Both the position numbers and the translations under genes were made by a program. From Prevotella sp. UBA6447 (lineage in GTDB: Bacteria; Bacteroidota; Bacteroidia; Bacteroidales; Bacteroidaceae): a stretch of 64,000 nt of DNA. The notes below the pieces were generated by a model that was given only the letters and a program-made list of their open reading frames with translations, was not told where the DNA came from and made no database searches. Positions within the stretch are counted from its first letter, which is position 1. Each line of letters opens with the position of its first letter. Location: assembly GCA_002437115.1 (NCBI GenBank), contig DJOD01000018.1, forward strand, positions 1 to 64,000, read 5' to 3'. Shown here one piece after another: positions 34,866-43,539 of this stretch.

Positions 34866-36029
34866 TTACTTGTTGAAGAACTTCTTGCCGTTCTGGATCA
34901 CCACACCCTTGTAGTCGTTGCTGACACGCTGGCCGGCGAGGTTGTAGAGGGGCGCGTTCTTGTCGGTGGTGTTGTTCTTGATAACGTTCACGCCAGCAGT
35001 CTGGCCATTCACTGAAATCAGCTCGCTGCTGGTCTGCACCTCAGGAGTGGTCACGCCGTCCTTGGTGTAGTTGATGAGCAAACCAAGAACCTTGACTTGG
35101 TCACCCTTCTTTAGGTAAAAGTCCTTGGTGAAGCGGTTGCCGTCAAAGCTCTTGCCGCGGAACACAATCAGCGAGTTGGCAGCCGTGCCGTCGTCGGAAA
35201 TCTTGTAGGTCAAGTTGCCATACTGGCCAATGCCTGTGGTGTCTACATCCTCGCAGATGGTGCCTGTGATGTAGCAGACAGTGGTGGGCTGTGTGCCAGC
35301 TGTCAGAGCAGCCAAAGCCTCAGATGCAGTGAAGGTGGCTATCTTTGTGAAGGTCTTCGAAGCCGTTGCACTTGTGTACTCGCCCTTGAAGGCGGCAGCC
35401 TTTACCGTCGTGGTCTGGTTGAGGGTGAAGGGAGCGGTGTAGAGTGTGCGCTCGGCGCGGTCGTCGGTGGGGTCATCGCCGTTCACGGTGTAATAGACCT
35501 GGGTCCCCTCACCAGCGGTGATGGTCACAGTGGTGGTCTCGTCGAAGCTCTCTTCGCCATCGATAACAGGAGCTGCCACATAGTTGGGGTCGTTGCTGGC
35601 CACGGTTATCTCTATAGTCTTGGCACGTACCTGCGTGCCCGTATTGTTGAGTTCCACAGTTGTGGCTTCGCCTGTCCAGGTGCCCTCATCTCCGCTGAAG
35701 GTGTAGGTGCCGCTGGTTGTTGTAAAGTGGCCTGGGCCATACTTCGCTTCATCCTTGGCCGTGCAGGTGAGGACAATCTTGGTGATTACGCCGTTGGTGA
35801 CGGTGAAAGTGTTGTTCGATTTAGCTCCGAAGCGATACTGGGCTGCGCCAAAAGCACCATAGGAAGTCTCGATGGTAACTCCCTCCTTGCTTACCTTGTC
35901 GGCTCCGGTTACGGATCCCTGTTCACCCTTGTCGGTGCCAGCGGTGAAGGTCACCACTGTCTGTGCCATGGCCACGTTGGCTACGAGAGCCATGACCAAC
36001 ATCATTGTTGCGCGTAAAATTTTCTTCAT
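34866..36029 (-). CDS. Secreted modular protein with chitobiase-like and OB-like domains
   Basis: 387 residues. Signal peptide (about 1-22, ending VAMAQ). Residues 25-150 form a beta-rich domain of unknown type (TYTFSGDEGTWTGEATTVEL). About 155-235 resemble the chitobiase/hexosaminidase C-terminal repeat (QVYYTVNGDDPTDDRA, TTVKAAAFKGEYTS). About 240-345 look like an OB-fold domain (CYITGTICEDVDTTG). The last about 30 residues (APLYNLAGQRVSNDYKGVVI) match the C-terminal domain shared by many Prevotella/Bacteroides exported proteins, probably for sorting or anchoring. No catalytic domain is visible, so a surface binding or adhesion role is a guess. Promoter box at 36067-36074; a long AT-rich region precedes it. 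Confidence 0.75.
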   Translation of the reverse strand: MKKILRATMMLVMALVANVAMAQTVVTFTAGTDKGEQGSVTGADKVSKEGVTIETSYGAFGAAQYRFGAKSNNTFTVTNGVITKIVLTCTAKDEAKYGPGHFTTTSGTYTFSGDEGTWTGEATTVELNNTGTQVRAKTIEITVASNDPNYVAAPVIDGEESFDETTTVTITAGEGTQVYYTVNGDDPTDDRAERTLYTAPFTLNQTTTVKAAAFKGEYTSATASKTFTKIATFTASEALAALTAGTQPTTVCYITGTICEDVDTTGIGQYGNLTYKISDDGTAANSLIVFRGKSFDGNRFTKDFYLKKGDQVKVLGLLINYTKDGVTTPEVQTSSELISVNGQTAGVNVIKNNTTDKNAPLYNLAGQRVSNDYKGVVIQNGKKFFNK

Positions 36030-36066
36030 AAGCGTTAATGTTTAGATGATTATTGTTTTGATGTTG

Positions 36067-36074
36067 CAAAGATA
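36067..36074 (-). promoter_or_regulatory. -7 element for the secreted modular protein
   Basis: Minus-strand TATCTTTG, 38 bases upstream of ATG 36029. Confidence 0.5.
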
Positions 36075-36565
36075 CGAAGAATAATTATAATGGGTTTATA
36101 CAATCTCATTAATTTTATGTGAACAATTTATGTATTTGGGAAATTGATAAAAGATAGGGCATAGGGCAATTTATGTCTGCTGGGTATTGCTTGATGAAAA
36201 TACGCGGAGCAATATATGTTTACCGGAGATTGTTGGGAGGAAAGCCGTAAAGTGTACTATGGGTAAAAAAAAGTTCCAGACAGGGCAAATGAAATTCCTC
36301 TGTGGTGGTTGAAAAATGTTAAAATGCCACACACTCGGATATATTTCTGACTGTTTGCTCAAGGCAAAAGTCCGATGAGCAAGGGGGGGGATATATGAAA
36401 ACAGCCAATGTTTGCCCCGTCCGAAACCTTGTTTTGTTTACTCGCTTGTAATTTGGCGTCGTGGAGCGCCTGTTAATTCTATTTATACGTTGCGCATTTA
36501 CGGTTGCATGAGATTCTTTTCGCTATTGATACAAGCTCATTTAGTCTCTTCTTTTAAATGCTGTG

Positions 36566-36596
36566 CAAAGGTACGAAAATCCCCCCCCCCTCCAAG
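36566..36596 (-). promoter_or_regulatory. Promoter with a G10 tract in its spacer
   Basis: Minus strand: CTTG (36596-36593), 19-bp spacer holding ten G residues (36590-36581), TACCTTTG (36573-36566). Spacing and boxes fit the Bacteroidetes consensus. Slippage in the G tract would change spacer length. The first downstream gene is the secreted protein (start 36029), 537 bases away. Confidence 0.5.
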
Positions 36597-36770
36597 AAAT
36601 TTAAAATTTAATTTTCGTTCTTTTTGCATGATTTAACACTTTGCCTGAAAACCTAATTTGTACTTCCAGTATTATATTTTAATGTGTTGTGTGTGATGCA
36701 AAGTGTAAATCGTTGACGCAAAGTAGCTTGACAAGTGATTTTCGTATCGTTTCTCCCCCTTGTGAAGAAA

Positions 36771-36824
36771 AGTTTAAAAACCAATGATGGCCCATGGAAC
36801 CATACATTTAGTCCATGAGCCATC
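36771..36824 (-). terminator. Terminator of the porin-imelysin-oxidoreductase operon
   Basis: Minus-strand hairpin from GATGGCTCATGGA (36824-36812) and TCCATGGGCCATC (36798-36786) with one mismatch, followed by ATTGGTTTTTAAA. Confidence 0.65.
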
Positions 36825-36883
36825 GTGATGTGCGGCACCGAATGTAGAATCATCGGCGCGTTGCAGGCAGAGCGAGATAGACG

Positions 36884-38656
36884 TTAGATGCTCTGCAGGA
36901 ACTTGACCACGGCATCGCGGTCGGCTTTCGACGCGTTGTAGAAGTGGATGGCCGAGTGATAGGCGTGGCTCTTCTTGTTGTACATGTGCCACAGAATGGC
37001 CTCCTCCTCGCTGCGAGCACGGCAGTCGTGCAGCCGATCTTCAGCTCCGGTGTTAGCATACTCCAGTCCGCGTCCCCAAAGCGGTGTGGTGCGGCACCAT
37101 GAGCCGTGCAAGTCGTTCTTCAAGTAGAGCTTATGCTGCACAAAGTCGGAGTAGGGGTAGATGGTCTGGTTCTTATACTGCGGAAGAGTCTTTCCTGCCA
37201 GCATCTCTGGCGTCCAGTAGTTGTCGTCTGTGGTCTGCCACTTGGGGCGGTGACATGAGGTGCAGCCCCACTCGTTGAAGAGTTTCTTTCCGCGTTGCAC
37301 GTCGGGGTCGTTGAGGTTGCGCGCGCGGGGAATGGCCAGTCCGCGGTGCCACACCATGAAGGCGTAGAACTGGTCGGACGACATCTCTGGCGTAAACTTG
37401 TGCCAGGGGTTGTCAAACTGGTTGGTGCCTGGGCGCAGCAGGTTGTAGACACAGGCGCGTATGCTGTCGGTGGTGCCGTCGCCATAGTAGGGCGACGTGG
37501 GGTCGGCCTTGATCTTGGCTATCACGTCGTCGTCGAGGCTCATGGCCTTTGCCCAGGCATCGGTGGTGTAGAGGTAAGGACGGTCAGGACGCGACACGTT
37601 GGGGATGTTCCAGACGGCGTTGGCGCCGTTGGCGTCGGCCAGCACGGCACGTGTCAGCGCGTAGCTGAAACGCTTCAAGGCCGTCGACTCACCTTTCTTG
37701 GTCTTGGTGCCGTCGGCATACTGTCCGTTGCCCATAGCGTAAAGGCTTCCGAAGGTAGAGCCGTTGTAGAAGGTGCTGTTGATATATTCGGCAGGGTCGA
37801 GGCCCGCGCTGAGGAAGTACTGGTACTCCTTCTCATACTGCGCCTTGATGGAGTCTTCGGGGATGGCGTCAATGAGGCCCACCCCCTGCAGGCCGATGGT
37901 CGACTCTATGCGCACAGCATAGTTGCTGGGCTTGGGGTAGGTGTTGAAGGCCGCCTGGTCGATGCGAACCTCCGGATACTGCAGCTTTGGCATGGCCGTG
38001 CCGTCGGGGTAAGCGTAGTAGCCATCTTTCATGTGCTGTGGCCACACATCGTTCTTAGCCTCGGTACTGCCTAAGGTGAGCCATGTCATGTGTATGCCCG
38101 ACTCCTCGATGGGTGCCTTGAATGGCTCTGTGGCCTGCGTCTGCGGCATGCCAGTCACCTCCGAGATGAAGGCTCCGTCGTTTGACAACCCGTCGGAGTT
38201 ATCGGCATCGGGGCTGGCCTTGTAGATGGCCAGCAGGTATCCGTTGCCGTTGGCATACTTGGTGGTGTACTGCTGGAACCACTTGCCATGCCCGTAGTTG
38301 GGGTGGCAGTCGAAGCAGGAGCGTCTGACGCTGGCCGGTCCGAGGCCCTTGAACGCGCCATTGTTGACCGTGTACTGCCGCTCCATGACCTGCTCGCCTT
38401 GGAAGAACAGGTCAAAGTAAGCCTTGTTGTTGTCTACCACGGGAGTCTCGTCAGAGAAGGCGCTGGATCCCACGTTGTCGGTGGTGCCCAGCTCGCCGCC
38501 GGGCAGCCACTCGCTGGCTGCGAAGTTGCCCACAGCCTTTCCCACGTAAGCGCCTTCGTCGGAGCGCGGCGCGTCGTTGTCGTCGGAGCAGCTGGCGAGC
38601 GTCACGGCCGCCGCCGCTGCGAGGAGCATGAGTTGGGGTTTGATGATCTTGTTCAT
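36884..38656 (-). CDS. Di-heme oxidoreductase (DUF1111/DHOR family) lipoprotein
   Basis: 590 residues with a lipobox ending at Cys23 (VTLASCSDD). Two c-type heme sites are visible: CFDCH at 114-118 and CTSCH at 465-469. The family, once called putative thiol oxidoreductase, often neighbours imelysin genes. The sequence SVRRSCFDCHPNYG and the long middle domain (LYTTDAWAKAM, RGLAIPRARNLNDPD) fit DHOR. Last gene of a three-gene operon after porin and imelysin genes, 96 bp behind imelysin. Probable role is electron transfer in the periplasm linked to iron uptake or reduction; this is inferred from family context. Confidence 0.9.
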   Translation of the reverse strand: MNKIIKPQLMLLAAAAAVTLASCSDDNDAPRSDEGAYVGKAVGNFAASEWLPGGELGTTDNVGSSAFSDETPVVDNNKAYFDLFFQGEQVMERQYTVNNGAFKGLGPASVRRSCFDCHPNYGHGKWFQQYTTKYANGNGYLLAIYKASPDADNSDGLSNDGAFISEVTGMPQTQATEPFKAPIEESGIHMTWLTLGSTEAKNDVWPQHMKDGYYAYPDGTAMPKLQYPEVRIDQAAFNTYPKPSNYAVRIESTIGLQGVGLIDAIPEDSIKAQYEKEYQYFLSAGLDPAEYINSTFYNGSTFGSLYAMGNGQYADGTKTKKGESTALKRFSYALTRAVLADANGANAVWNIPNVSRPDRPYLYTTDAWAKAMSLDDDVIAKIKADPTSPYYGDGTTDSIRACVYNLLRPGTNQFDNPWHKFTPEMSSDQFYAFMVWHRGLAIPRARNLNDPDVQRGKKLFNEWGCTSCHRPKWQTTDDNYWTPEMLAGKTLPQYKNQTIYPYSDFVQHKLYLKNDLHGSWCRTTPLWGRGLEYANTGAEDRLHDCRARSEEEAILWHMYNKKSHAYHSAIHFYNASKADRDAVVKFLQSI

Positions 38657-38752
38657 AAGTAATGTTTGTTAGCCCACTTAACGCGGCCACGCGTCTTGGA
38701 GCGCATGGCCACGTTATGGTGGTTATGAAATATAAGATTATTGGTTGCGCCT

Positions 38753-40105
38753 TTACTTCACGATGAGGTTGCGTCCGCACCAGGTGGCCGCCAGGTTGAG
38801 CTGGTTGTCGAGTTCCTCAACAGCGTCGATGCAAGTCTTGACCTGTGCGTTAGCGGGGTCGTCGATGAAGGCCGTTCCGCTGTTCTTGGCCTTCTCCAGC
38901 GCGCTGATGGCGTTGTTCAGGGCGTTGTTCAGGTCGTTGTACTCAGGATAGTTGTCCTTCATGAAGGCCATGATGGAGTTGGCAGCCGGGGCAGTCACGC
39001 TCTCCGTGCCGCGCATGCCATAAAGCGAGTTCTTGATGGAGTAGATGTTGTCCTGGTAGTCCTGGAAGGAGCGCTTGCTGTAAGGCGACTCGATGTAATC
39101 GCCAGCATCCTCGCCCTCTTCGCCCACCTCGGGGTGACCAGTGGCCACGCGGTAAGCCTGTCCGAGCTTCTGTGTGTAGACCTCCTGGCAGATGTTGGAG
39201 CAACCGCCTTTGAAGATGTTCTGCAAGTTTGCGGGCCATGACACGAAGAGGCTGGTGCTCAAGCCCACAGACTTCACGGCCTCACTGTACGACACGCCCT
39301 GGTTGGTCATGCCCTGGTAGCGTGTGCCGGCAAGCACCCAGTTGGCGTTCTGTGTGAGGTAGTTCTTTAGCGCAGCGTCGGCTGTCCATTCGTAGGCCAG
39401 CAGGGTGGTCATGTTGTGCAGGTCGCCAGCCACGGCAGCTGCAAAGGCAGCCTCCTCCGTGGTTTTCACGGTGCGCAGCTTGGCCTTGTTCTGCTCTACG
39501 TCGTCTCCCTTTTGGTTAAGTCCCTCGCCGTCCTCATACTCGGCGTTGAAGGCTGTTGCGGTGCGGTTCGCTCCATTGCGGAAGAGCACGAACTCCAGTC
39601 CGTGGAAGCCCATAGTGGAGTCGAATTGGCTGTTGCTGCTGTAAACGAAGTGTGCGGCGTCGTCGCCCTTGATGCCAGCGATGACGGTGGCGCTGGTCAA
39701 GGCCTCGGCGAGCTGGCTCTGGTCGAGGGGCCATGAGTCGATGTGCGGGTCGATGTCGTCGTTAGAGGCGGCACCGTAGAGGAAAGCCTCGCTCTGCTCC
39801 CAATACTTGCGGGCGTTCTTGAAAGCCGTGCAGGCGGCGTCGATGTCGTCTTGCGTCAGGGTGCCTGCCACGCGCTTGGCGTAGAGGTTGCGGCAAGCGT
39901 CGTCGAGCGTGGCGGCCGCAGCCTGCAGGTCGCGGTAGGTTGGGGTCACCACATCGTTGACGTATTGCGCCACGATGGTCTCCATGACCGAGGGTTTCGT
40001 CTCCACCGTGTTGTCCTCATTGTTGTCGTCGCTGCATGATGAGAATCCGAAGGTCATCATGCCGGCTGCCGCGAAGAGCAGCGCATAATGGAAAATCTTT
40101 TTCAT
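38753..40105 (-). CDS. Imelysin-family (IrpA-like) lipoprotein, likely iron-related
   Basis: 450 residues, lipobox ending near Cys24 (GFSSCSDDN). Imelysin/insulin-cleaving-peptidase-like fold: IDSWPLDQ near 124-131 and the GxHxxE motif in GFHGLEFVLFR near 167-177 are the conserved metal-site elements. N-terminal VAQYVNDVVTPTYRDLQAAA and the C-terminal helical repeat complete the family. These proteins are now seen as periplasmic or surface iron-binding or iron-uptake components rather than proteases. Sits between a porin gene (60 bp upstream) and the di-heme oxidoreductase gene. Confidence 0.9.
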   Translation of the reverse strand: MKKIFHYALLFAAAGMMTFGFSSCSDDNNEDNTVETKPSVMETIVAQYVNDVVTPTYRDLQAAAATLDDACRNLYAKRVAGTLTQDDIDAACTAFKNARKYWEQSEAFLYGAASNDDIDPHIDSWPLDQSQLAEALTSATVIAGIKGDDAAHFVYSSNSQFDSTMGFHGLEFVLFRNGANRTATAFNAEYEDGEGLNQKGDDVEQNKAKLRTVKTTEEAAFAAAVAGDLHNMTTLLAYEWTADAALKNYLTQNANWVLAGTRYQGMTNQGVSYSEAVKSVGLSTSLFVSWPANLQNIFKGGCSNICQEVYTQKLGQAYRVATGHPEVGEEGEDAGDYIESPYSKRSFQDYQDNIYSIKNSLYGMRGTESVTAPAANSIMAFMKDNYPEYNDLNNALNNAISALEKAKNSGTAFIDDPANAQVKTCIDAVEELDNQLNLAATWCGRNLIVK

Positions 40106-40165
40106 TCGTGTTGTTTTGTTATGTGATGATTGTTGTTTCGAGTGTCGGGGCGTATCCTTGTAGGC

Positions 40166-41479
40166 TTATAGGAAGAAGCCCTCGTAGGCGATGCCGATGT
40201 TGATGGCCGGCTCGTCGTTGTACTGGCTCTTCAGCTTGCGGTAGTTGTATTCGGCCTTGATGGCAATCTGCGGGATGGGGTAGTAGTTGACTCCGGCGGC
40301 GAAGATGCGCTTGTTGGTCCACTGCTTCGACTGCGCGTGGATGTAGGAGTCGTAATACTCGTAGTGTCCGAAGACATAGAGCTTCTTGTTGTCCTGGCGC
40401 AGCTTTGGAATCTGCGAGAAGATGTCGTATCCCACCTCGATCATCGTTGCGATGGCGTGGCTGCCGAAATACTTTCCGTTTCCGCGCTCATAAGGCGTGA
40501 CACCGCTTTGCGCCGTGTTGGGGTAGGTGAACTGCGTGATGCGGTTGGCGTCGGTCACGTAGCCGTAGTCGACGTTGCCGCGCGCAATCCAGTTGTGGGC
40601 GTTGTAGGTGAAGTCGAAGCTGCCGAGGTAGACGTTGCCCTTGATGTTCTTGCTCGTTCCGAACTCCATGTCGTGAGGCACGCTGTTGTGCATGGCCTGC
40701 CCGAAGTAGCCGCTCACGCCGAGGCGCAGGCCAGGCGCGCTGTAGTTGTCGACGCGTGCCATGACGCCATACTTGTTGGCGGGCTCAAACTCGAACGGGC
40801 TGTGCGAGCCTTTCTGTATCCAGTTGGCGCGGCTGAAGTGGAACGCGTCGAGGCCGGCGATGAACTGCGCCTCGTAGCGCCAGTCTTTCAGTCGTCCGAA
40901 GACGCTCACGCCCGTCTGGTGCCAGGTGGAAGGCAGGATGGTGTTCTCGCCCTCGGGTCGGTAGACGGTGAAGAAGTTGAGGGGCTCGTGGTGGGCGTTG
41001 ACCAAGCCGAAGGGCACCACGATGTGTCCGGCGCGAATGTTGAGTGCGCGGCTGAACGACTTCTGCAGCCAGAACTGCTCGAGCTCCACCTCGCCGCCTT
41101 TCTCCTGCTCGTTCTCAAACTCGATGGCCTCGTCGGCCTCATACTCGATGGACGAGCCTGTTCCGCCGTGCTCAAACTCGATTTCCGAGCCCATCGTCCA
41201 TCCTTTTCCGAAGTCGTAGCCGAGGTAGATGACGGCGTGCGGAATGTCGAACCGCCCATGGCTGGGGTCGTTCTTGTAGGCCGAAGGCTTTGTGTATCGG
41301 TTGCCGTTGTCGCTGTAGAAGTTGCGGCTGAAGGCTGCCTCGCCGTAACCGCCGACGCTCAGGCGCTTGCCGTTGGCGTGGTTCATCACCGAGTCGACGG
41401 CGCTCTGCTGCGCTTGGGCGGCGTTGAGGCCTCCCAGCAGCATCATTCCCGTGAGCAATCCTAATTTCATTGTGTTCAT
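40166..41479 (-). CDS. Outer-membrane porin (phosphate-selective porin O/P-like barrel)
   Basis: 437 residues from ATG 41479; the frame extends two codons to a TTG that is unlikely to be used. Signal peptide ends near NAAQAQQ (about residue 23). The rest is an amphipathic beta-barrel: KRLSVGGYGEAAFSRNFY, FDIPHAVIYLGYDFGKGW, VELEQFWLQKSFSRALNIRAGHIVVPFGLVN (this one is the porin O/P signature region, quoted only by its ends: VELEQFW and RAGHIVVPFG), and a terminal aromatic/hydrophobic end (YEGFFL). First gene of the operon with imelysin and di-heme oxidoreductase, preceded by a good promoter. Substrate is not known; iron or a small anion is suggested by context. Confidence 0.88.
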   Translation of the reverse strand: MNTMKLGLLTGMMLLGGLNAAQAQQSAVDSVMNHANGKRLSVGGYGEAAFSRNFYSDNGNRYTKPSAYKNDPSHGRFDIPHAVIYLGYDFGKGWTMGSEIEFEHGGTGSSIEYEADEAIEFENEQEKGGEVELEQFWLQKSFSRALNIRAGHIVVPFGLVNAHHEPLNFFTVYRPEGENTILPSTWHQTGVSVFGRLKDWRYEAQFIAGLDAFHFSRANWIQKGSHSPFEFEPANKYGVMARVDNYSAPGLRLGVSGYFGQAMHNSVPHDMEFGTSKNIKGNVYLGSFDFTYNAHNWIARGNVDYGYVTDANRITQFTYPNTAQSGVTPYERGNGKYFGSHAIATMIEVGYDIFSQIPKLRQDNKKLYVFGHYEYYDSYIHAQSKQWTNKRIFAAGVNYYPIPQIAIKAEYNYRKLKSQYNDEPAINIGIAYEGFFL

Positions 41480-41553
41480 ATCCAATGTGTATTGTTTGTT
41501 TTCTTCTTTTTACCTGTAGCGCCTGTGGTCGCGCCAGCTTGCTTTTGCGAGTG

Positions 41554-41585
41554 CAAAGTTATCAATTATGCTTTTTTTGCACAAT
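41554..41585 (-). promoter_or_regulatory. Promoter of the porin-imelysin-DHOR operon
   Basis: Minus strand ATTG (41585-41582), 20-bp spacer, TAACTTTG (41561-41554); one base off the -33 consensus. No Fur-box-like sequence was recognised. Confidence 0.55.
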
Positions 41586-42423
41586 ACCTAAAAAACATGA
41601 AAATGGTTGCGGCCCAAGCTCCCTGCGGTCACAATTATTTGTTAGGGGCTGTTTTCCGCCTGGCTTGCGCGGTTGCGAGGCACACCACGCTGGTTCCTTG
41701 GTTTGTAAAGATTATATCATATTTTACGCCCCTGCGAACCAGTTCATCTGGAACAGCCATAGTGGTTGGCGACAGCCGAAAGTCGGTTTCATGCGCCTTA
41801 AAAGGCCCGTTTTGGTTCACTTTTTCGGTGCGTGAGCACCGAAAGTGTCCCTTTCGCCCCGAGATTGAGCCTGGATGGAAGGTGGATAAGAGCTTTGTCG
41901 TGTCACGATAAAGCCCTTGTCGAGTCTCAATAGGATAGGTATCTCCAGCGCAGAAGCCCGCTTTTTGTCGCAAATGGAAAACGTATTTTGTAATCGTTTG
42001 ATTCCCAGTAGATTGCAATGGTGCGCCAAAAGTGGGTTTTTAGGCGATATTTGGAACTGGATGAGGAAACATTTCAAATGGAGAAAGAGTTTGTCAATAA
42101 TAATCAAAAGGAGACGGATGCTTTCGAGGCCTTTCAGCCTGTTGGCGTAAGTGTGGACTGGAGCAAAGCTAACACGTTACGCCCGTCGGCAAGACACCGT
42201 GAGACAACTGGGGAACAAACATCCCACCCGTGAGCGAGAAAATAGGAAAAAGTGCAGATGTCTGGTTGCAATCCCGCTGTCAATGGTCAGCCCGCTTCCC
42301 CGTAGGGGCGGCGGAAGACCCGTTGTCCGCATGGGAAGGTAACCATCACTGCACTTTTTGGGAAGGTATAGGCAATTGGTTTTGCGGATGCAAAGGTACA
42401 ACGGAAACGCAGCTGTGGCAATA

Positions 42424-42471
42424 CCTATTAGTGGGTAATTGCCACCTATCCCCATAAATGGGTATTTTGCC
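42424..42471 (+). promoter_or_regulatory. Two direct copies of a GGGTA-centred motif, candidate operator
   Basis: Copy one CCTATTAGTGGGTAATTGCC (42424-42443) and copy two, 42451-42471, reading CCCATAAATGGGTATTTTG then CC. Both share the TGGGTAnTT...GCC core, 27 bp apart. Copy two contains the dyad CCCAT-AA-ATGGG and copy one TACC...GGTA arms. Located about 95-140 bp upstream of the RIC-LuxR start. Function as a binding site is inferred. Confidence 0.45.
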
Positions 42472-42564
42472 TTCGGAAAAGTAAAAATCGAAAGGCAAAG
42501 GTTGCCTGTCTCATGAAAAAATAGTTATTTTGCAGAAGCTATGTAAAAAATAATGGTGTAGAAG

Positions 42565-43521
42565 ATGAAAAATCAGAAGATGTATGAACCCGACGACAAG
42601 CTGATCAGCATCATTGCTGACAACTACAACATTCTGCAGGCGCTGGGATGCTTCGGCATCAGCCTGGGCTTTGGCGACAAGACGGTGCGCGAGGTGTGCG
42701 ACGACCAGCATGTGGACACCTACACCTTCCTGGCCGTGGTGAACTTTGCCATCAACGGTTATCGGGGCTACGACGACGCCTACCGACTCTCGGTGCCCAC
42801 ACTGCTCAAGTATCTCCGGGCGTGCCACGCTTATTACATCGACTTCGAGCTGCCTTTCATCCGCCGCGAGCTGGAGGAAGCACTCGACGAGAACGACAAC
42901 CTGGCCCGCCTCATCCTCAAGCTCTACGACGAGTATGCCCACAGCATCATCAACCACATGCGCTATGAGGAGAAGACGGTGTTCCCCTACGTGGAGAAAC
43001 TCGAGTCGGGCGAGGCTCTCAAGAACTACGACATACACATCTTCTCGAAGCACCACGAGCAGACCGACCAGAAACTCAAGGAGCTCAAGAACATCATCAT
43101 CAAGTACCTGCCTTCCGACGGGTTGCGCAACAACCAACTGTCGGCCACGCTCTATGACATCTACAACTGTGAGGACTGGCTCACGCAGCACGCCGAGGTC
43201 GAAGACTACCTTTTCATACCTGCCATCAGGGAACTGGAGCGACGCAGCAAGCAAGACGACGTGTCGGTGAAGATATCGAACATGATCAACCAGAATCCGG
43301 AGTCGCAGGAGAAACTGTCCGACCGCGAGAAGGATGTCATCGTGGCCCTCGTGCAAGGCATGAGCAACAAGGAGATTGCCGATCACCTGTGCATCTCCAT
43401 CAACACGGTCATCACACATCGCCGCAACATCGCCCGCAAGTTGCAGATACACTCGGCGGCCGGCCTGACCATCTATGCCATTGTCAACAACCTGGTTGAC
43501 ATCAGCACCGTGAAATTGTAA
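42565..43521 (+). CDS. RIC/YtfE-type di-iron (hemerythrin-like) protein fused to a LuxR DNA-binding domain
   Basis: 318 residues in three parts. Residues about 10-50 resemble the DUF542/ScdA N-domain (LGCFGISLGFGDKTVREVC), but only one cysteine (C29) is left where RIC proteins have a Cys-Cys pair. Residues about 75-225 form a four-helix hemerythrin-like bundle with candidate di-iron ligands H88, H131, E135, H163 or H164, H209 and E213. Their spacing closely follows E. coli YtfE (H84, H129, E133, H160, H204, E208). Residues about 249-312 are a LuxR/GerE helix-turn-helix (LSDREKDVIVALVQGMSNKE). Such a layout suggests a transcription factor sensing NO, oxygen or iron through a di-iron site; the ligand is inferred. 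Followed 18 bp later by a second LuxR regulator. Start ATG 42565. Confidence 0.88.
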   Translation: MKNQKMYEPDDKLISIIADNYNILQALGCFGISLGFGDKTVREVCDDQHVDTYTFLAVVNFAINGYRGYDDAYRLSVPTLLKYLRACHAYYIDFELPFIRRELEEALDENDNLARLILKLYDEYAHSIINHMRYEEKTVFPYVEKLESGEALKNYDIHIFSKHHEQTDQKLKELKNIIIKYLPSDGLRNNQLSATLYDIYNCEDWLTQHAEVEDYLFIPAIRELERRSKQDDVSVKISNMINQNPESQEKLSDREKDVIVALVQGMSNKEIADHLCISINTVITHRRNIARKLQIHSAAGLTIYAIVNNLVDISTVKL

Positions 43522-43539
43522 GCACAAAGGAGAAAGAAA

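Larger units (their letters stand above)
36030..36883. other. Long AT-rich intergenic region with G8 and G10/C10 homopolymer tracts
   Basis: 854 bp without a credible gene. It contains a -7 box for the secreted-protein gene (36067-36074), a G8 run (36383-36390, plus strand), a C10 run (36581-36590, plus strand) inside the spacer of a minus-strand promoter (36566-36596), and the terminator of the iron operon at the right end. Short open frames here have no family features. No inverted repeats typical of invertible promoters were seen. Confidence 0.55.
41480..42564. other. Long intergenic region between the iron operon and the RIC-LuxR regulator
   Basis: About 1.1 kb with no credible gene; the open frames here lack family features. 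It contains the porin promoter (41554-41585), a 9-bp stem-loop (TTTCGGTGC 41823-41831 with GCACCGAAA 41836-41844), a TCGTGTCACGA palindrome (41898-41908) within a segment similar to one near 52.1 kb, and the repeated motif at 42424-42471 in front of the regulator gene. Confidence 0.5.

Noticed and set aside
36171..36362. 63-codon minus-strand frame downstream of the G10 promoter
   Set aside because: It could be transcribed from that promoter, but composition and lack of recognisable features do not support a protein.
41635..42018. 127-codon minus-strand frame in the large intergenic region
   Set aside because: No signal peptide, domain or plausible start; overlaps palindromic, non-coding-looking sequence.
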